A stretch of 64,000 bases of DNA from Methylomonas sp. (GTDB taxonomy: Bacteria; Pseudomonadota; Gammaproteobacteria; Methylococcales; Methylomonadaceae). The position numbers and the translations under genes are program-made. Shown here one piece after another: positions 34,559-46,573 of the stretch. The stretch spans positions 124,001 to 188,000 of the forward strand of contig NZ_JALOBS010000003.1 of the NCBI RefSeq assembly GCF_023228165.1, in the 5' to 3' direction. Below the pieces are notes generated by a model, which was not told where the DNA came from, searched no databases, and worked only from the letters and a program-made list of their open reading frames with translations. The stretch's first letter is position 1. Every line of letters starts with the position of its first letter.

Positions 34559-35110
34559 ATGTCAGATTCATATTGGTTCAGAACTGGCGAAGCCACGGTA
34601 TTTTCCAGCGAGGGACAAGGCACCGACGCCATGCCGGAAATTTTAATCGGCGACGTAAAAGGACCCGCAGGGCATGCCTTTGCCAATTTGATGGGGCAGA
34701 CCGAAGGCCACACGCGTATGTTTGCCATTCGTGCCTGTAACCAGCAGGTAAGGCCCGCCACCATCATGGTGCCGAAGGTGACCATCAAATCGTCGGCGTA
34801 CGTCAACTTACTGGGTGGACCTGTGCAATCGGCTGTGGCCGACGCGGTGATAGATAGTGTTGCTAATGGCGTAATCCCTCGTCTGCAAGCCAATGAATTA
34901 TGCATTATTGCCATGTTATGGATAGATCCCGCTTGCGCCATCAACCCGGATCTGGACCGAAAAGATTTATATAGAACCAATTACGAAGCCATGAAGCTGG
35001 CCATTCAGCGGGCCATGACCAATTCGCCCAGTATCGAGGAATTAATCGCCAATCGGCATAAAATATCGCATGAGATGTACGATCCGGAAACCGGCGAATC
35101 TCAATGGTAA
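34559..35110 (+). CDS. Formaldehyde-activating enzyme (Fae) homologue, active-site variant
   Basis: A 183-residue protein of the Fae family, which condenses formaldehyde with tetrahydromethanopterin in methylotrophs. Matching segments are the N-terminal GEATVF, LIGDVKGPAGHAFANLM, the pterin-site region ATIMVPKVTIKSS, VADAVIDSVANGVIP and YEAMKLAIQRAMTNSPSIEEL. Where canonical Fae has its catalytic histidine (VAHIDLIIG) this protein has DAMPEILIG, so Met25 replaces His. It is therefore probably not a normal Fae and may be a sensor, a variant enzyme or a partner protein (paralogues such as Fae2/Fae3 are known). The start at 34559 has AGGA upstream. It is monocistronic. Confidence 0.85.
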   Translation: MSDSYWFRTGEATVFSSEGQGTDAMPEILIGDVKGPAGHAFANLMGQTEGHTRMFAIRACNQQVRPATIMVPKVTIKSSAYVNLLGGPVQSAVADAVIDSVANGVIPRLQANELCIIAMLWIDPACAINPDLDRKDLYRTNYEAMKLAIQRAMTNSPSIEELIANRHKISHEMYDPETGESQW

Positions 35111-35145
35111 AAAATCTCGGGCCCACCGATATTGGCTTTGGGCGC

Positions 35146-36837
35146 TTAAATTTTATATAGCGGCGCTAAAACATCATCTTGCCGGGAATCGGTTTTAAGG
35201 GCGGTACTGTTTTTGGTAAATGCATCCCAGAGCGGTCTGCCGTCCCAGCTGGTGTGCACTTCGGCATACAGATAATGATTCAATAACAGAATTTCCGTCC
35301 GCAACGGTTCGGCGCAATGGGGGGCAAGGGCTGTTAAGTTGTCCGTGGCAAAATGATGTTTCCCCCATTGCAATAAGGCTAGTTTGGCTGCTTGAGGGTT
35401 ATTATGCAGGCAGGCTGTTTTTAAGGGCTTTTGTCGGTCGACCGCAGCTTGTTTATCGGGCTTACTAGGCCTGGAAGCGGCATTAATCCTGTTGTTGCGA
35501 TAAATCCATAGCGCCTGCGTTAGCCAGCCAAGGCCTAAAAATCCCGATAATGCTTGCCAATAGGGCAAGCTATTGGACGGGTTCGTGACGAGTTGCCCGG
35601 CTGGCGATTGCTGTTGCGGCTGAGCGGCAGGCGCGGTGGTTTGCTGACTGCCGCTAGCACCCAATGCAGTCAGTTTAACCTCGGGCAGGCGGGCCACTTC
35701 AGTTTTTTGGGTTTTGGTATTGAACCAGCTGATGGCCAGGGCCGGCAAGGTATATTGGCCGGGTTGGCTGGGAATGTAAGCGATTTTTTCTTCGCGTATA
35801 GCAATTAAACCATCGTTTTGTTTATCTTCCTGCAGCAGCGGCTGGTCCGGGTAGGTTTTGATGCCTTGAATGTTCGAGGGCCTGGACAATTCAGGCAATT
35901 GCCCTACTGTCGCGCCTTTTGCGATAAGGGTAATGGTTCGTGTCAGGGGTTCGCCAACCTTGGTTTGTAGGTTGTCGGTAGACCAGCTTTGCTTGAGCTG
36001 TAATGATTCGGCGCTCAACCAAGCCGGATCGGTAAAGCTTGGTGGTACAGGTAACACAGTTAAGGTGATGGCATCTGAAGAGACGCGGCGGGTTTCGGTA
36101 GTCTGGCGGTTGAAAAAACCATTGAATCGCGGGCGCCGGTTGTTTGCGTTGCTGACTACCTCGGCGGTCAAGGTCAGTGGAGCTATGCTAAACAAGCCGC
36201 TTTGTTGGGGAAAAATGGCGTATTTGCGTTCTGTTACCCAATAATCCATGCCGTTAACTTGTGTGCTGTAAGTATTATCTTCGCCCAGCTTTTCCACCAA
36301 AGCGTCCTTGATTTCCGGGTCGTTCAGACTGGCCTGGGTGATCTGCACCCTTCTATACAGTTTCAAGGTATACAACACTTGAGATTGCACGTAAGGCTTT
36401 TCAGGAGTGGCTTCTACTTTGAGAAATATCTCGTCGTTGTTGCTGGGTTGGGCTTGCGAAGCGTCGTTCACTAAAACTTTACTGGGTTGACTGCTATCGC
36501 TGCCAAAGGCGATCGACGGGATCAATAATTCGCCGGTTTGCCGGGGCATCACACTCACTACCCATTGTTCGCTACGGCTGCTTTTGCCGTTTACCCAGGA
36601 CATATTGCTACTGCGTTCTTGGTTCAAAATGTCGAAATTGGCTCGTAGCGGTGTAAAATCCGGAGCACCTTCCGGGGTCTCCGGGGCGGTAAAGGTAATT
36701 TGAAAGGATTCATTCAAGCTGACTGGATTACGGTCGACGCTGACCTGTATGTCGGTGGCCAGCACCGAGAAACTCAGCAGCCAGCCTGTAAGGATCCAGA
36801 GCCATTTTTTTGAATTGCAACTATTCGGCATCAGCAT
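35146..36837 (-). CDS. batD: BatD-like protein (oxygen-tolerance/BatD family)
   Basis: A 563-residue membrane protein with a signal peptide (KKWLWILTGWLLSFSVLAT), immunoglobulin-like beta domains (IQVSVDRNPVSLNESFQITFTAP; FLKVEATPEKPYVQSQVLYTLKLYRR), a membrane helix near residue 435 (LSGFLGLGWLTQALWIYR) and a cytoplasmic C-terminal part. This is the BatD layout. BatD normally closes a moxR-DUF58-DUF4381-batA-batB operon. Here its partners lie 6-16 kb upstream on the same strand, cut off by an RND efflux operon. The start could be the second in-frame ATG at 36831. Confidence 0.85.
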   Translation of the reverse strand: MLMPNSCNSKKWLWILTGWLLSFSVLATDIQVSVDRNPVSLNESFQITFTAPETPEGAPDFTPLRANFDILNQERSSNMSWVNGKSSRSEQWVVSVMPRQTGELLIPSIAFGSDSSQPSKVLVNDASQAQPSNNDEIFLKVEATPEKPYVQSQVLYTLKLYRRVQITQASLNDPEIKDALVEKLGEDNTYSTQVNGMDYWVTERKYAIFPQQSGLFSIAPLTLTAEVVSNANNRRPRFNGFFNRQTTETRRVSSDAITLTVLPVPPSFTDPAWLSAESLQLKQSWSTDNLQTKVGEPLTRTITLIAKGATVGQLPELSRPSNIQGIKTYPDQPLLQEDKQNDGLIAIREEKIAYIPSQPGQYTLPALAISWFNTKTQKTEVARLPEVKLTALGASGSQQTTAPAAQPQQQSPAGQLVTNPSNSLPYWQALSGFLGLGWLTQALWIYRNNRINAASRPSKPDKQAAVDRQKPLKTACLHNNPQAAKLALLQWGKHHFATDNLTALAPHCAEPLRTEILLLNHYLYAEVHTSWDGRPLWDAFTKNSTALKTDSRQDDVLAPLYKI

Positions 36838-36919
36838 AAAGGTATCATTTCTCTAGGGTATTAAAACCGGCCAACAAATCAGCCTATGCAATCTAGGTGG
36901 CGGCATAATTTCCGTGGCA

Positions 36920-38356
36920 TTACTTCCATCCCCCGCCCAACGCTTTGTACAGGTTGATTTTGGATATGCGTTGTTGCTTGGTAACGTTGATTAATTCAAT
37001 GTTGGATTGCAATGCGCTTTGCTGAGCGATAAGCACTTCCAGGTAACTTGCCTTGGCGGAGCGATATAATTCCTTGGAAACGTCAACCGATTGTTTCAAC
37101 ACTTCGCTCTGTTGTTTTTTCAGGGTATTAATTTGCTGTAAGTTCTTGATGTTGGCCAGTTGATTGGCTACTTCAACATACGCATTTAAAATAGTCTTTT
37201 GATAATTGTACATGGCGCTCAATTGATTGGCTTGGGCCGTATTGAAGCGAGCCTCCAGAGCTTTCATATTAATTAGCGGGGCAATTAATGTACCGACAAA
37301 CGAGTATGCCATTGAGGCCGGGGAGGTGAATAAAAACTGCGGGTCAAACGCTTGAAATCCGAAAGTTGCCGTAATATTAAAATTCGGGTAAAAAGCGGCT
37401 TTCGCTGCTTTTAAATCGAATTTTGTGGCTTCAATCTGAAATTCCGCTGCCCGAATATCGGGGCGGTTTTCCAGTAACTGCGACGGAATACCTGTCGAGA
37501 TTTCGTACGAGCTTTCTTTAAAAAAGTCATTTTTGGCTCTTTCAATCGGTTGTGGAAACCGGCCTAACAAGTAATTAATTTTATTTTCGGTTTCGGTAAT
37601 TTGCTGCAACACATTGACTTCCAATACTTGCATGCTGAGAAGTTCCGCAAGGAATTGCTGTACGGCTAATTCGTTGGCTCTGCCGGCTTTCTTTTGCAGT
37701 CTAATGACATCCAGGGCTTCTTGCTGTTTCTTAATGGTTTGTCTGATAAATTCCAATTCATTATCGAGCGCCAGCAAGTCGTTATAGTGAATGGCAACAT
37801 CGGAAACCAGATTGGATATAACGAAGTTGGTGCCTTCGATACTCGATAAATATTCCGAAACGGCAGCTTTACGTTGATTTTCCAATTTACCCCATATATC
37901 GATTTCCCAGGATGACTGTAAACCGACAAACATATCCGGTAAATGTTCCGGAACGGTGTTGCCAGGGGTAATTTCGGTGGTATGGTTACCGGCTCCATCC
38001 ATGGTGTACAGCCCAAATTTCCGCATGCTGCCGCCGATGGCAAGGTCGACTTTCGGCAGCATGGCGGCGTTTGCCAGCTTTACGCTGGAACGCGCGGTTT
38101 CAATACGTTGCAAGGCGATTTGCATGTCAAGATTATTGCCAATAGCCGTATCGATCAAACCGATCAAATGAGGGTCGGCAAAGAACTCTCTCCAGTTAAT
38201 ATCGGTAACGTTAGCGTTCTGCTGTTTATCTGCCTGCGCAGGGTAGTTTATCGGTAGGGACTGTTCCTGGATGGATAAGTCGGTATTAAGTCCGCAAGCC
38301 TGTAGCGTTAACGTCAACAGGGAGATGACCAAAGGTGAGTGATGTGTACGCTTCAT
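36920..38356 (-). CDS. Outer-membrane efflux lipoprotein (NodT/OprM type)
   Basis: A 478-residue TolC-family channel with a lipoprotein signal (lipobox LQAC near residue 21), a conserved SWEIDIWGKLENQRKAA first-half motif and RPDIRAAEFQIEATKFDLKAAKAAFYPNF in the second half. It is the last gene of a three-gene pump operon (adaptor, pump, channel), six bases after the pump gene. Substrates are probably organic compounds, given the HAE1 pump. Confidence 0.9.
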   Translation of the reverse strand: MKRTHHSPLVISLLTLTLQACGLNTDLSIQEQSLPINYPAQADKQQNANVTDINWREFFADPHLIGLIDTAIGNNLDMQIALQRIETARSSVKLANAAMLPKVDLAIGGSMRKFGLYTMDGAGNHTTEITPGNTVPEHLPDMFVGLQSSWEIDIWGKLENQRKAAVSEYLSSIEGTNFVISNLVSDVAIHYNDLLALDNELEFIRQTIKKQQEALDVIRLQKKAGRANELAVQQFLAELLSMQVLEVNVLQQITETENKINYLLGRFPQPIERAKNDFFKESSYEISTGIPSQLLENRPDIRAAEFQIEATKFDLKAAKAAFYPNFNITATFGFQAFDPQFLFTSPASMAYSFVGTLIAPLINMKALEARFNTAQANQLSAMYNYQKTILNAYVEVANQLANIKNLQQINTLKKQQSEVLKQSVDVSKELYRSAKASYLEVLIAQQSALQSNIELINVTKQQRISKINLYKALGGGWK

Positions 38357-38362
38357 GAACTA

Positions 38363-41300
38363 TTAAAAAGTTTCGGTAAAGGGGGCTTCTTCTTTTTTGC
38401 CGTTGCGATGATGTTTATCCTGAATGCCGGCAAAAGCCACATATAAACCCGGAATAATAATGACGCCGAAAATAGTGCCGAAAATCATGCCGCCCGCAGC
38501 GGCAGAGCCGATGGTGTTGTTACCTATTTCACCGGCACCGGAGGCAAACATTAATGGAATCAAGCCGGCAATAAAGGCGAAGGAGGTCATCAAAATAGGC
38601 CGCAAACGCAATACCCCTCCTTCGATGGCGGCTTCAAAAGACGATTTGCCTTCCTTATGTTTCAACACGGCGAATTCAATGATCAAAATAGCGTTTTTGC
38701 CAAGAATACCGATCAGCATAATCATGGCTATTTGTGCATAAATATTATTTTCCAGGCCCATCACCATCAGTAAAAACAAGGCGCCGAACACGCCTATCGG
38801 TAGCGAAAAAATCACCGCAAAAGGCAACATGAAGCTTTCATATTGGGCGGCCAGCAGCAGATAAACGAAAACCAGACAGATCAGGAAAATGTAAATGGCC
38901 TGGTTGCCTGCATTTGCCTGGTCGCGCGACGAGCCCGCCCAATCGTAACCGAAGCCCTTCGGCAAACTCTTTGCGGCCACTTCTTTGATGGCGGCGATTG
39001 CCTGTCCGCTGCTGTAGCCGAGGGCGGGCTGGCCATTGACCATGGCGGAGGTATACATGTTGTAACGCGTGACCTGTTCCGGACCGTAGACCTTCTCGAG
39101 GTTTAGAAAGGCGGAAAACGGCACCATATGTCCAGCGTCGTTTTTTATATAAAGCTTTAACAGATCTTCGGGTTGAGCGCGGTATTCCGGCAAGGCCTGA
39201 ACCATAACCTTATACATCTGCCCAAAACGAATAAAGTTAGTGGCATACTCGCTGCCAATCAGGGTTTGTAGCGTGCTCATGGCATTTTCGGCCGTCACCC
39301 CTTTTTGAGCGGCTTTATCGGTGTCGATGTGCAGTAAAAATTGCGGAAACCCTACATTGTAGGTAGTGAAAGCATTCATAATTTCCGGCCGCTGGTTTAG
39401 TGCGTCGACAAAGGCGTCCGCCACTTTCTGCAACTTTTTGAGGTCATCCGAACCGGATTTGTCCAGCAGGCGCATTTCAAAGCCGCTGGAATTACCATAG
39501 CCCGGCACTGGGGGCGGTGTGAAAAATTCGATGCTGGCATCTTTGATGTGTCGAGTTTTCTCTTCCAGCTCTAGGATGATTTCTTTATCGGACGCCGTTC
39601 TGTCTTCCCAGTTTTTTAAGCTGATCAGATTCATGCCATAAACCGCGCCGGTGCCTTCTGACAGTAGGCTGAATCCGGCCAGACCGGAAACGGACGCCAC
39701 TGAATCCAGGCTTGATGCGACTTGCTGTACCTCATCGGAGACCTTTTCGGTACGTTCCAAGGTGGCGCCAGAAGGTGCCGTGATATTGGCGTAGATAGTG
39801 CCCTGGTCTTCTTCGGGAATAAAACCTGTAGGCACGGAACGGCCAATCAATCCGGCGCCTATCGAAAAACCCAGTAATATCGTAAAGGTGACGATGCGTC
39901 GATTGGCAATTAGGCGGATCAGACTTTTGTAACGATCGGACAATGCGTTGTAATGTCGGTTAAATAAATCGTAGAATTTTTGTAACGCTGATTTTTTTTC
40001 ATTGATCGTCGGATGATGTTTCTTAAGAAACATTGCGCATAGCGCGGGCGTCAAGGTCAGTGCGGTGATACCCGACAGGACGATGGAAATCGCCATGGTC
40101 AGAGAAAATTGCCGATAAAACACTCCTTCGGGGCCGCCCATGAAGGCCACCGGCAAAAATACCGCCGACATTACCAGGGTAATGGCAATAATCGCTCCGC
40201 TAATTTCGCGCATGGCGTGCTCGGTGGCGCGGCGCGGGCCCATGCTGGTATGTTCCATTTTGGCATGTACCGCTTCGATCACCACAATCGCATTGTCCAC
40301 CACGATGCCGATGGCCAGCACCAGTGCGAACAGGGTGATCAGGTTGAGGGAAAATCCCAATAATTGCATGAAGAAAAAGGTACCGATCAGAGATACCGGT
40401 ACGGCAATAATGGGGATGATGGTAGAACGAAAATCCTGTAAAAAAATGAAGACTACTAAAGCCACCAATACGAAGGCTTCCGCCAATGTTTTAAGTACTT
40501 CATGGATGGAGGCGTCCAGAAACGCGGATACATCGTAACTTAAGGTGTAATTCATGCCGGGCGGGAAAGAGTTGGCCTTGATTTCCGCCATGGTGGTTTT
40601 GATATTGTCGATGACCTCCTTGGCATTGCTGCCCGGACGCTGCTTTAACAAGATAGCGGCGGAAGGATGACCATTTTCCTTGGAAAGCACATTGTAATCC
40701 TGCGAATCGAATTCGACTTCGGCCACATCTTTCAGGCGCAAGATCTCACCGTCTTCGGTACTGCTTAAGACGATATTTTCATAGGCTTCTCGAGTATTGT
40801 GTTTACCAGTGTATTTCAAAACATATTGCAGTGCTTGTGCTTCCTTGCCCGAGCTTTCGCCGATTTTGCCCGGTGCCGCTTCCACGTTTTGAGCCTTCAA
40901 CTTATTGATGACTTCCGTCGCCGAGATGTTGTACATCACCAATTTGTCGGGTTTAAGCCACACCCGCATGGCGTATTCCCTGGAACCCAAAATCTCCGCG
41001 AAACCGACCCCTTCGATTCGTTTTAGCTCTTTTAAAACGTTGATATCTGTAAAATTATAAAGAAATTTCTCGTCTAATGTCGGGTCTGAGCTGAGGATGT
41101 TGATATACAACAACATGCTGTTTTGGACTTTCTCGACAATTACCCCGGCTTTAATTGCTTCCGCCGGCAATTCATCCAATACCGAAGACACCCGGTTTTG
41201 TACGTTAACGGCCGCAACCTCCGGGTCGGTACCCGCTTTAAAAATAATCTGGATTTCGCCACTGCCGTCATTACCGGAAACGGACGACATATAGGCCATC

Positions 41301-41521
41301 CCGGGTACGCCATTGATGGCTCTCTCCAGAGGCGTAATGACGGCCTTTACTACCACCTCGGCATTGGCGCCGGTAAATTTGGTGGTGACATTGACTTCGG
41401 GCGGAGCTATATCCGGAAATTGGGTGACGGGCAATTGGGTCAAGGACAATAAACCCAACAAGGTTATAAGCACCGATATGACAATGGACAGTACCGGCCG
41501 GTGAATAAATTTAGCAGTCAT
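38363..41521 (-). CDS. HAE1-type RND multidrug efflux pump
   Basis: A 1052-residue inner-membrane pump of the AcrB family. It has the N-terminal FIHRPVLSIVISVLITLLGL, TQFPDIAPPEVNVTTKFTGA, helix-IV residues LVLAIGIVVDNAIVVIEAV (the VDNAIV aspartates of HAE1 pumps), EEDQGTIYANITAPSGATLERT at the second periplasmic half and ILGKNAILIIEFAV near the end. It exports amphiphilic drugs or solvents. The operon sits between BatB and BatD. Confidence 0.93.
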   Translation of the reverse strand: MTAKFIHRPVLSIVISVLITLLGLLSLTQLPVTQFPDIAPPEVNVTTKFTGANAEVVVKAVITPLERAINGVPGMAYMSSVSGNDGSGEIQIIFKAGTDPEVAAVNVQNRVSSVLDELPAEAIKAGVIVEKVQNSMLLYINILSSDPTLDEKFLYNFTDINVLKELKRIEGVGFAEILGSREYAMRVWLKPDKLVMYNISATEVINKLKAQNVEAAPGKIGESSGKEAQALQYVLKYTGKHNTREAYENIVLSSTEDGEILRLKDVAEVEFDSQDYNVLSKENGHPSAAILLKQRPGSNAKEVIDNIKTTMAEIKANSFPPGMNYTLSYDVSAFLDASIHEVLKTLAEAFVLVALVVFIFLQDFRSTIIPIIAVPVSLIGTFFFMQLLGFSLNLITLFALVLAIGIVVDNAIVVIEAVHAKMEHTSMGPRRATEHAMREISGAIIAITLVMSAVFLPVAFMGGPEGVFYRQFSLTMAISIVLSGITALTLTPALCAMFLKKHHPTINEKKSALQKFYDLFNRHYNALSDRYKSLIRLIANRRIVTFTILLGFSIGAGLIGRSVPTGFIPEEDQGTIYANITAPSGATLERTEKVSDEVQQVASSLDSVASVSGLAGFSLLSEGTGAVYGMNLISLKNWEDRTASDKEIILELEEKTRHIKDASIEFFTPPPVPGYGNSSGFEMRLLDKSGSDDLKKLQKVADAFVDALNQRPEIMNAFTTYNVGFPQFLLHIDTDKAAQKGVTAENAMSTLQTLIGSEYATNFIRFGQMYKVMVQALPEYRAQPEDLLKLYIKNDAGHMVPFSAFLNLEKVYGPEQVTRYNMYTSAMVNGQPALGYSSGQAIAAIKEVAAKSLPKGFGYDWAGSSRDQANAGNQAIYIFLICLVFVYLLLAAQYESFMLPFAVIFSLPIGVFGALFLLMVMGLENNIYAQIAMIMLIGILGKNAILIIEFAVLKHKEGKSSFEAAIEGGVLRLRPILMTSFAFIAGLIPLMFASGAGEIGNNTIGSAAAGGMIFGTIFGVIIIPGLYVAFAGIQDKHHRNGKKEEAPFTETF

Positions 41522-41540
41522 AATAGTTTATCAGGCCCGG

Positions 41541-42653
41541 TTAATTGTGTTCGCTTTCGGTCATGGCTTTCGATAAATCGATAATAACCGGTTGTATTTT
41601 TTCGCCATCTTTTAAATTTTCAACACCTTCGAATATTATTTTATCCTCCTTGGTTAAGCCTGATTCGATTGCATAATAATCAGGAAATCGCATTTTTGGA
41701 ATGATATTGTGCTGCTTTAGTTTATTGTCTTTATCTACTACGAAAATATATAATTTTTCCTGAATTTCAAAGGTCGATTTTTGCGGAATAATTAAAGCCT
41801 CTTTCAGTATTTTGTTAATAATGATCTTGCCATTAGCGCCATGTTTCAAAATAGCATCAGGATTGGGGAAGCGAGCTCTGAAAGCGATATTGCCGGTTTC
41901 GCGATCGAATTCACTTTCAATCATTTCTATTTCACCTTGATGGGGATAGAGTTCGTTATTCGCCAGCTTTAGACTAACGGTTTTTATTTCCTTGTCTCCG
42001 CTGCTGATATAATTGAGATAATCGATTTCAGATAAATTGAAATAGGCAAATATTTCGCTATTGTCTGAAATAGAGGTCAACATGTCGCCTTCTTCGATCA
42101 AACTACCCACTTTATGCGGGATACGATTAATGACACCGTCATAAGGGGCTTTAATTTGCGAAAAATCAAGATGTAAAGCCACTTGCTCTTTATTAGCCTG
42201 GGCTTCTTCTATTTTGGCCTCTAGCGCATCGATTTTGGCCTCCAATACCTCAAGCTCTGTTTTCGAGACAATATCTTTTTCAACCAATCGCTTGACGTTA
42301 TTTAATTCAACTTCGGACGCTTTCAGGTCGGCTATGGCCACCTTGTAATCCGCGTTGGCTTTTTGTAATTCCTTTTCGTGCTCCATAAAGCTGAGGCTAA
42401 ATAAAAGCTGACCTTTTTTAACAGTTTGGCCTTCGTCCACATAGTTTTTTTCTATGAAGCCCTTAATTTTACTTCTAACCTCTACATATCGTACTGATTG
42501 AATTTCAGCCACATACTCGCTGCTGTAAGGTGTGTCTTTTACGATGGGGCTGATGACTTCATAGCTTTCGGGCTGTACTTCAACTTCTTTTTCCGATGAG
42601 CATGCCGTTACGATTAAGCATGATGCCATTAATAGGAATTGACTAATTTTCAT
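41541..42653 (-). CDS. RND efflux adaptor lipoprotein
   Basis: A 370-residue membrane-fusion protein with lipobox VTAC (residues 15-18), barrel-sandwich halves (YVDEGQTVKKGQLLFSL; IKAPYDGVINRIPHKVGSLI), a long Lys/Glu-rich alpha hairpin between them and EIFAYFNLSEIDYLNYI. The wording of the last motif and the Ile/Lys/Glu/Asn-rich composition are more like Bacteroidetes or Legionella adaptors than the neighbouring genes, and the DNA is clearly more A+T-rich. It is the first gene of the operon. Horizontal acquisition of the whole pump is likely but unproven. Confidence 0.9.
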   Translation of the reverse strand: MKISQFLLMASCLIVTACSSEKEVEVQPESYEVISPIVKDTPYSSEYVAEIQSVRYVEVRSKIKGFIEKNYVDEGQTVKKGQLLFSLSFMEHEKELQKANADYKVAIADLKASEVELNNVKRLVEKDIVSKTELEVLEAKIDALEAKIEEAQANKEQVALHLDFSQIKAPYDGVINRIPHKVGSLIEEGDMLTSISDNSEIFAYFNLSEIDYLNYISSGDKEIKTVSLKLANNELYPHQGEIEMIESEFDRETGNIAFRARFPNPDAILKHGANGKIIINKILKEALIIPQKSTFEIQEKLYIFVVDKDNKLKQHNIIPKMRFPDYYAIESGLTKEDKIIFEGVENLKDGEKIQPVIIDLSKAMTESEHN

Positions 42654-43209
42654 TTTGAAAGGATTTATGATGAGTTGTTGCCGGCAAAACGAAACTTATG
42701 GCATCCAGCTTTACAGCTGTCGCGCTTAGTAAGGTTTCGTGGTGAGGATTAGGAATTTGCTCCTGCATCGCGAAGCAGGTGTATTTGCTTAACATTAATT
42801 TACTTGCGTCCATGCTCAGCCGGGACAAAGCATATCCAGCTAAAGATGATTTTTTGGCAACTTGAAAGTAGAATAATATCGAATAAATACAATTTAACCT
42901 GGCCAAATAACAGCTTTTGAATATTCTCAATTTGGGCCAGAAAATATCGGCTATCAGTTGATTTTTCAAGAAAAAAATTATTTGTAACTTCAATTTCTAT
43001 CATAAGATTTTGAGTATCTCTTTTCAATACATTTTTCAGATAAACCAGCGGTCGAGTCATATCACCGCCGGGGAGAGAAAGTACGCTCTTCCGGCCCGGT
43101 AACAGCTAGCTGATAGCGCCACGGTAAATTGGATTTATAACCGCTATTGCCAGGTGTGCAAGCGCTATGAATTTCAGTGGATAAAGTTTAATGCTTTAGC
43201 TGCCGGCCC
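42654..43209. other. A+T-rich leader between the VWA-TPR gene and the RND operon
   Basis: About 556 bases without a convincing gene. Open frames of 86 and 116 codons on the minus strand lack ribosome-binding sites and recognisable motifs. The part adjacent to the adaptor gene is A+T-rich, and from about 43050 the composition returns to normal, as at an insertion boundary. An imperfect stem (near 43073-43098, CGGGGAGAG with CTCTTCCGG) lies at that edge. The promoter of the RND operon should lie here. Confidence 0.45.
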
Positions 43210-45110
<1,901 letters not shown>

Positions 45111-45111
<1 letters not shown>

Positions 45112-46097
45112 CAGCGCCACCTCAAGCGTCCGACGGCCAATAGTGCGGCTAATGCCATGGAAATGGCCAGCGGCCAGATGTATAGCTCGGCGCGCGGGCG
45201 GAAAAACTGTTTATCTTTTTCCACCGGTTCCAGTTGGTCGAGAATTTGATATATCTGCTCTAGTTCTTCAGTATTGCGGGCCCGGAAATAACGGCCGCCG
45301 GTGGTGTCGGCGATGGCTTGCAGGGTTTTTTCATCCAGGTCCGCGGAAGGATTGACGCGGCGGGTGCCGAATAGGCTGCGCACCAATATTTCGTCGGCGC
45401 CAATGCCGATGGTATAGATTTTTAAGTGATGTTCCGCGGCAATTTCAGCGGCTTTTAACGGGCTTAGTTCGCCGGCGGTATTTGCGCCGTCCGTTAACAA
45501 AATCAATACCCGGCTATCGTTTTTCTGATCCTGCAGGCGTTTGACAGCCAAACCGATCGCATCGCCGATGGAGGTTTGCGGATCATCCTCCGTGATGCCG
45601 ATAAAAGCTTCGTTAAGCAGCGTTTCAACTGTTTGGCGGTCGAAGGTCAATGGCACATGCAAATAAGCCTGGGTACCGAATAATATCAGACCAATCCTAT
45701 CCCCCACCCGGCGTTTCACAAAATCGCTAACCACGTATTTGGTGGCGGTGAGCCGGTCGTAGCGTTTATCGTTAATCAGGAAGTCCTTTTCCTCCATACT
45801 GCCGGAGACATCCACCGCCAGCATCAGGTCGCGGCCATTCACGGCCAGTTCCAGCGGATCGCCCAACCACTGCGGACGGGTACAGGCAATGACCAGAAAA
45901 ATCCAGGCAAAAGCAGCCAAGCGCAGCGGCCAGCGTTGTTGAGTATGCGCACTGGTTGGCTGGTTGGTGGGAAAGTCATCCAAAAAGGGTACGATCAAGG
46001 CGGCTTGCTGGGTTTGCGGTATGGCCGGCATCAGCCAACGCAATAAAAACGGTAGGGGTAGTATCAGGCCGAGCCAAGGCCATTGAAATGCCATCAT
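45111..46097 (-). CDS. batA: VWA domain membrane protein (BatA type)
   Basis: About 328 residues. Two N-terminal membrane helices (PWLGLILPLPFLLRWL; LAAFAWIFLVIACTRP) precede a VWA domain with the MIDAS motif DVSGSM, and LLTDGANTAGELSPL. A C-terminal helix (LYIWPLAISMALAALLAVGR) follows. The metal-binding residues are intact. The start at 46097 overlaps the DUF4381 stop (ATGATG) and the stop overlaps the next VWA gene, so all three are coupled. Confidence 0.9.
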
Positions 46098-46573
46098 GAC
46101 TGCTTGCTCCGTTGCTTTAACCAGCGTTCGCATAAGGCAAACAGGGCCTCAAGGTCAGTGTGTTCCGGTATGGCGGGACGATAATGCGCATCCGCCAGAC
46201 AGCGACCCACACCTTGGCTAAAAGGCGCATCCGCGAACCTGCCGTCCAAATATTCCAACCAGGCTTGCCCGCGCAAATCCGCTACGGCACTGCGGGTATC
46301 GGTACTGATGGCGGTGCGTCGCAACAGTGCTGATAAATCGGTCAAGGTTTGTCGCGGATCGCTCGGTTGTCGGCGGAGTTGGGTTAACAAGAATTGAGCC
46401 CGTTTGATGGCGGTTTTTCGAGTCAGGCGGCGATATACATAGCGGCCAGCCAGAATCAATAAAATCAGCAGGATAGGCAGCAACCACCAGCCCACCGCCG
46501 GTGGCCACCAGCCGATATTTTCAGGTAAATGGATGTCTTTTAAAGGCAACGGTTCCATGGCTAAATCAGACAT
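46094..46573 (-). CDS. DUF4381 membrane protein of the MoxR/Bat set
   Basis: A 159-residue protein with one membrane helix (WWLLPILLILLILAGRYVYRR, about residues 29-49) after a short N-terminus with the conserved PLKDIHLPENIGWWPPAVGW. A cytoplasmic helical domain follows, including QTLTDLSALLRRTAISTD. This matches DUF4381, a regular member between DUF58 and batA. Its ATG lies inside the end of the GGDEF-EAL gene (8-base overlap with that stop at 46566), so it is translated behind that gene. Confidence 0.85.
   Translation of the reverse strand: MSDLAMEPLPLKDIHLPENIGWWPPAVGWWLLPILLILLILAGRYVYRRLTRKTAIKRAQFLLTQLRRQPSDPRQTLTDLSALLRRTAISTDTRSAVADLRGQAWLEYLDGRFADAPFSQGVGRCLADAHYRPAIPEHTDLEALFALCERWLKQRSKQS

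Noticed and set aside
42643..43060. Two overlapping minus-strand frames of 116 and 86 codons before the RND operon
   Set aside because: They lie in A+T-rich leader DNA, overlap each other in different frames, and have no ribosome-binding site or recognisable product.
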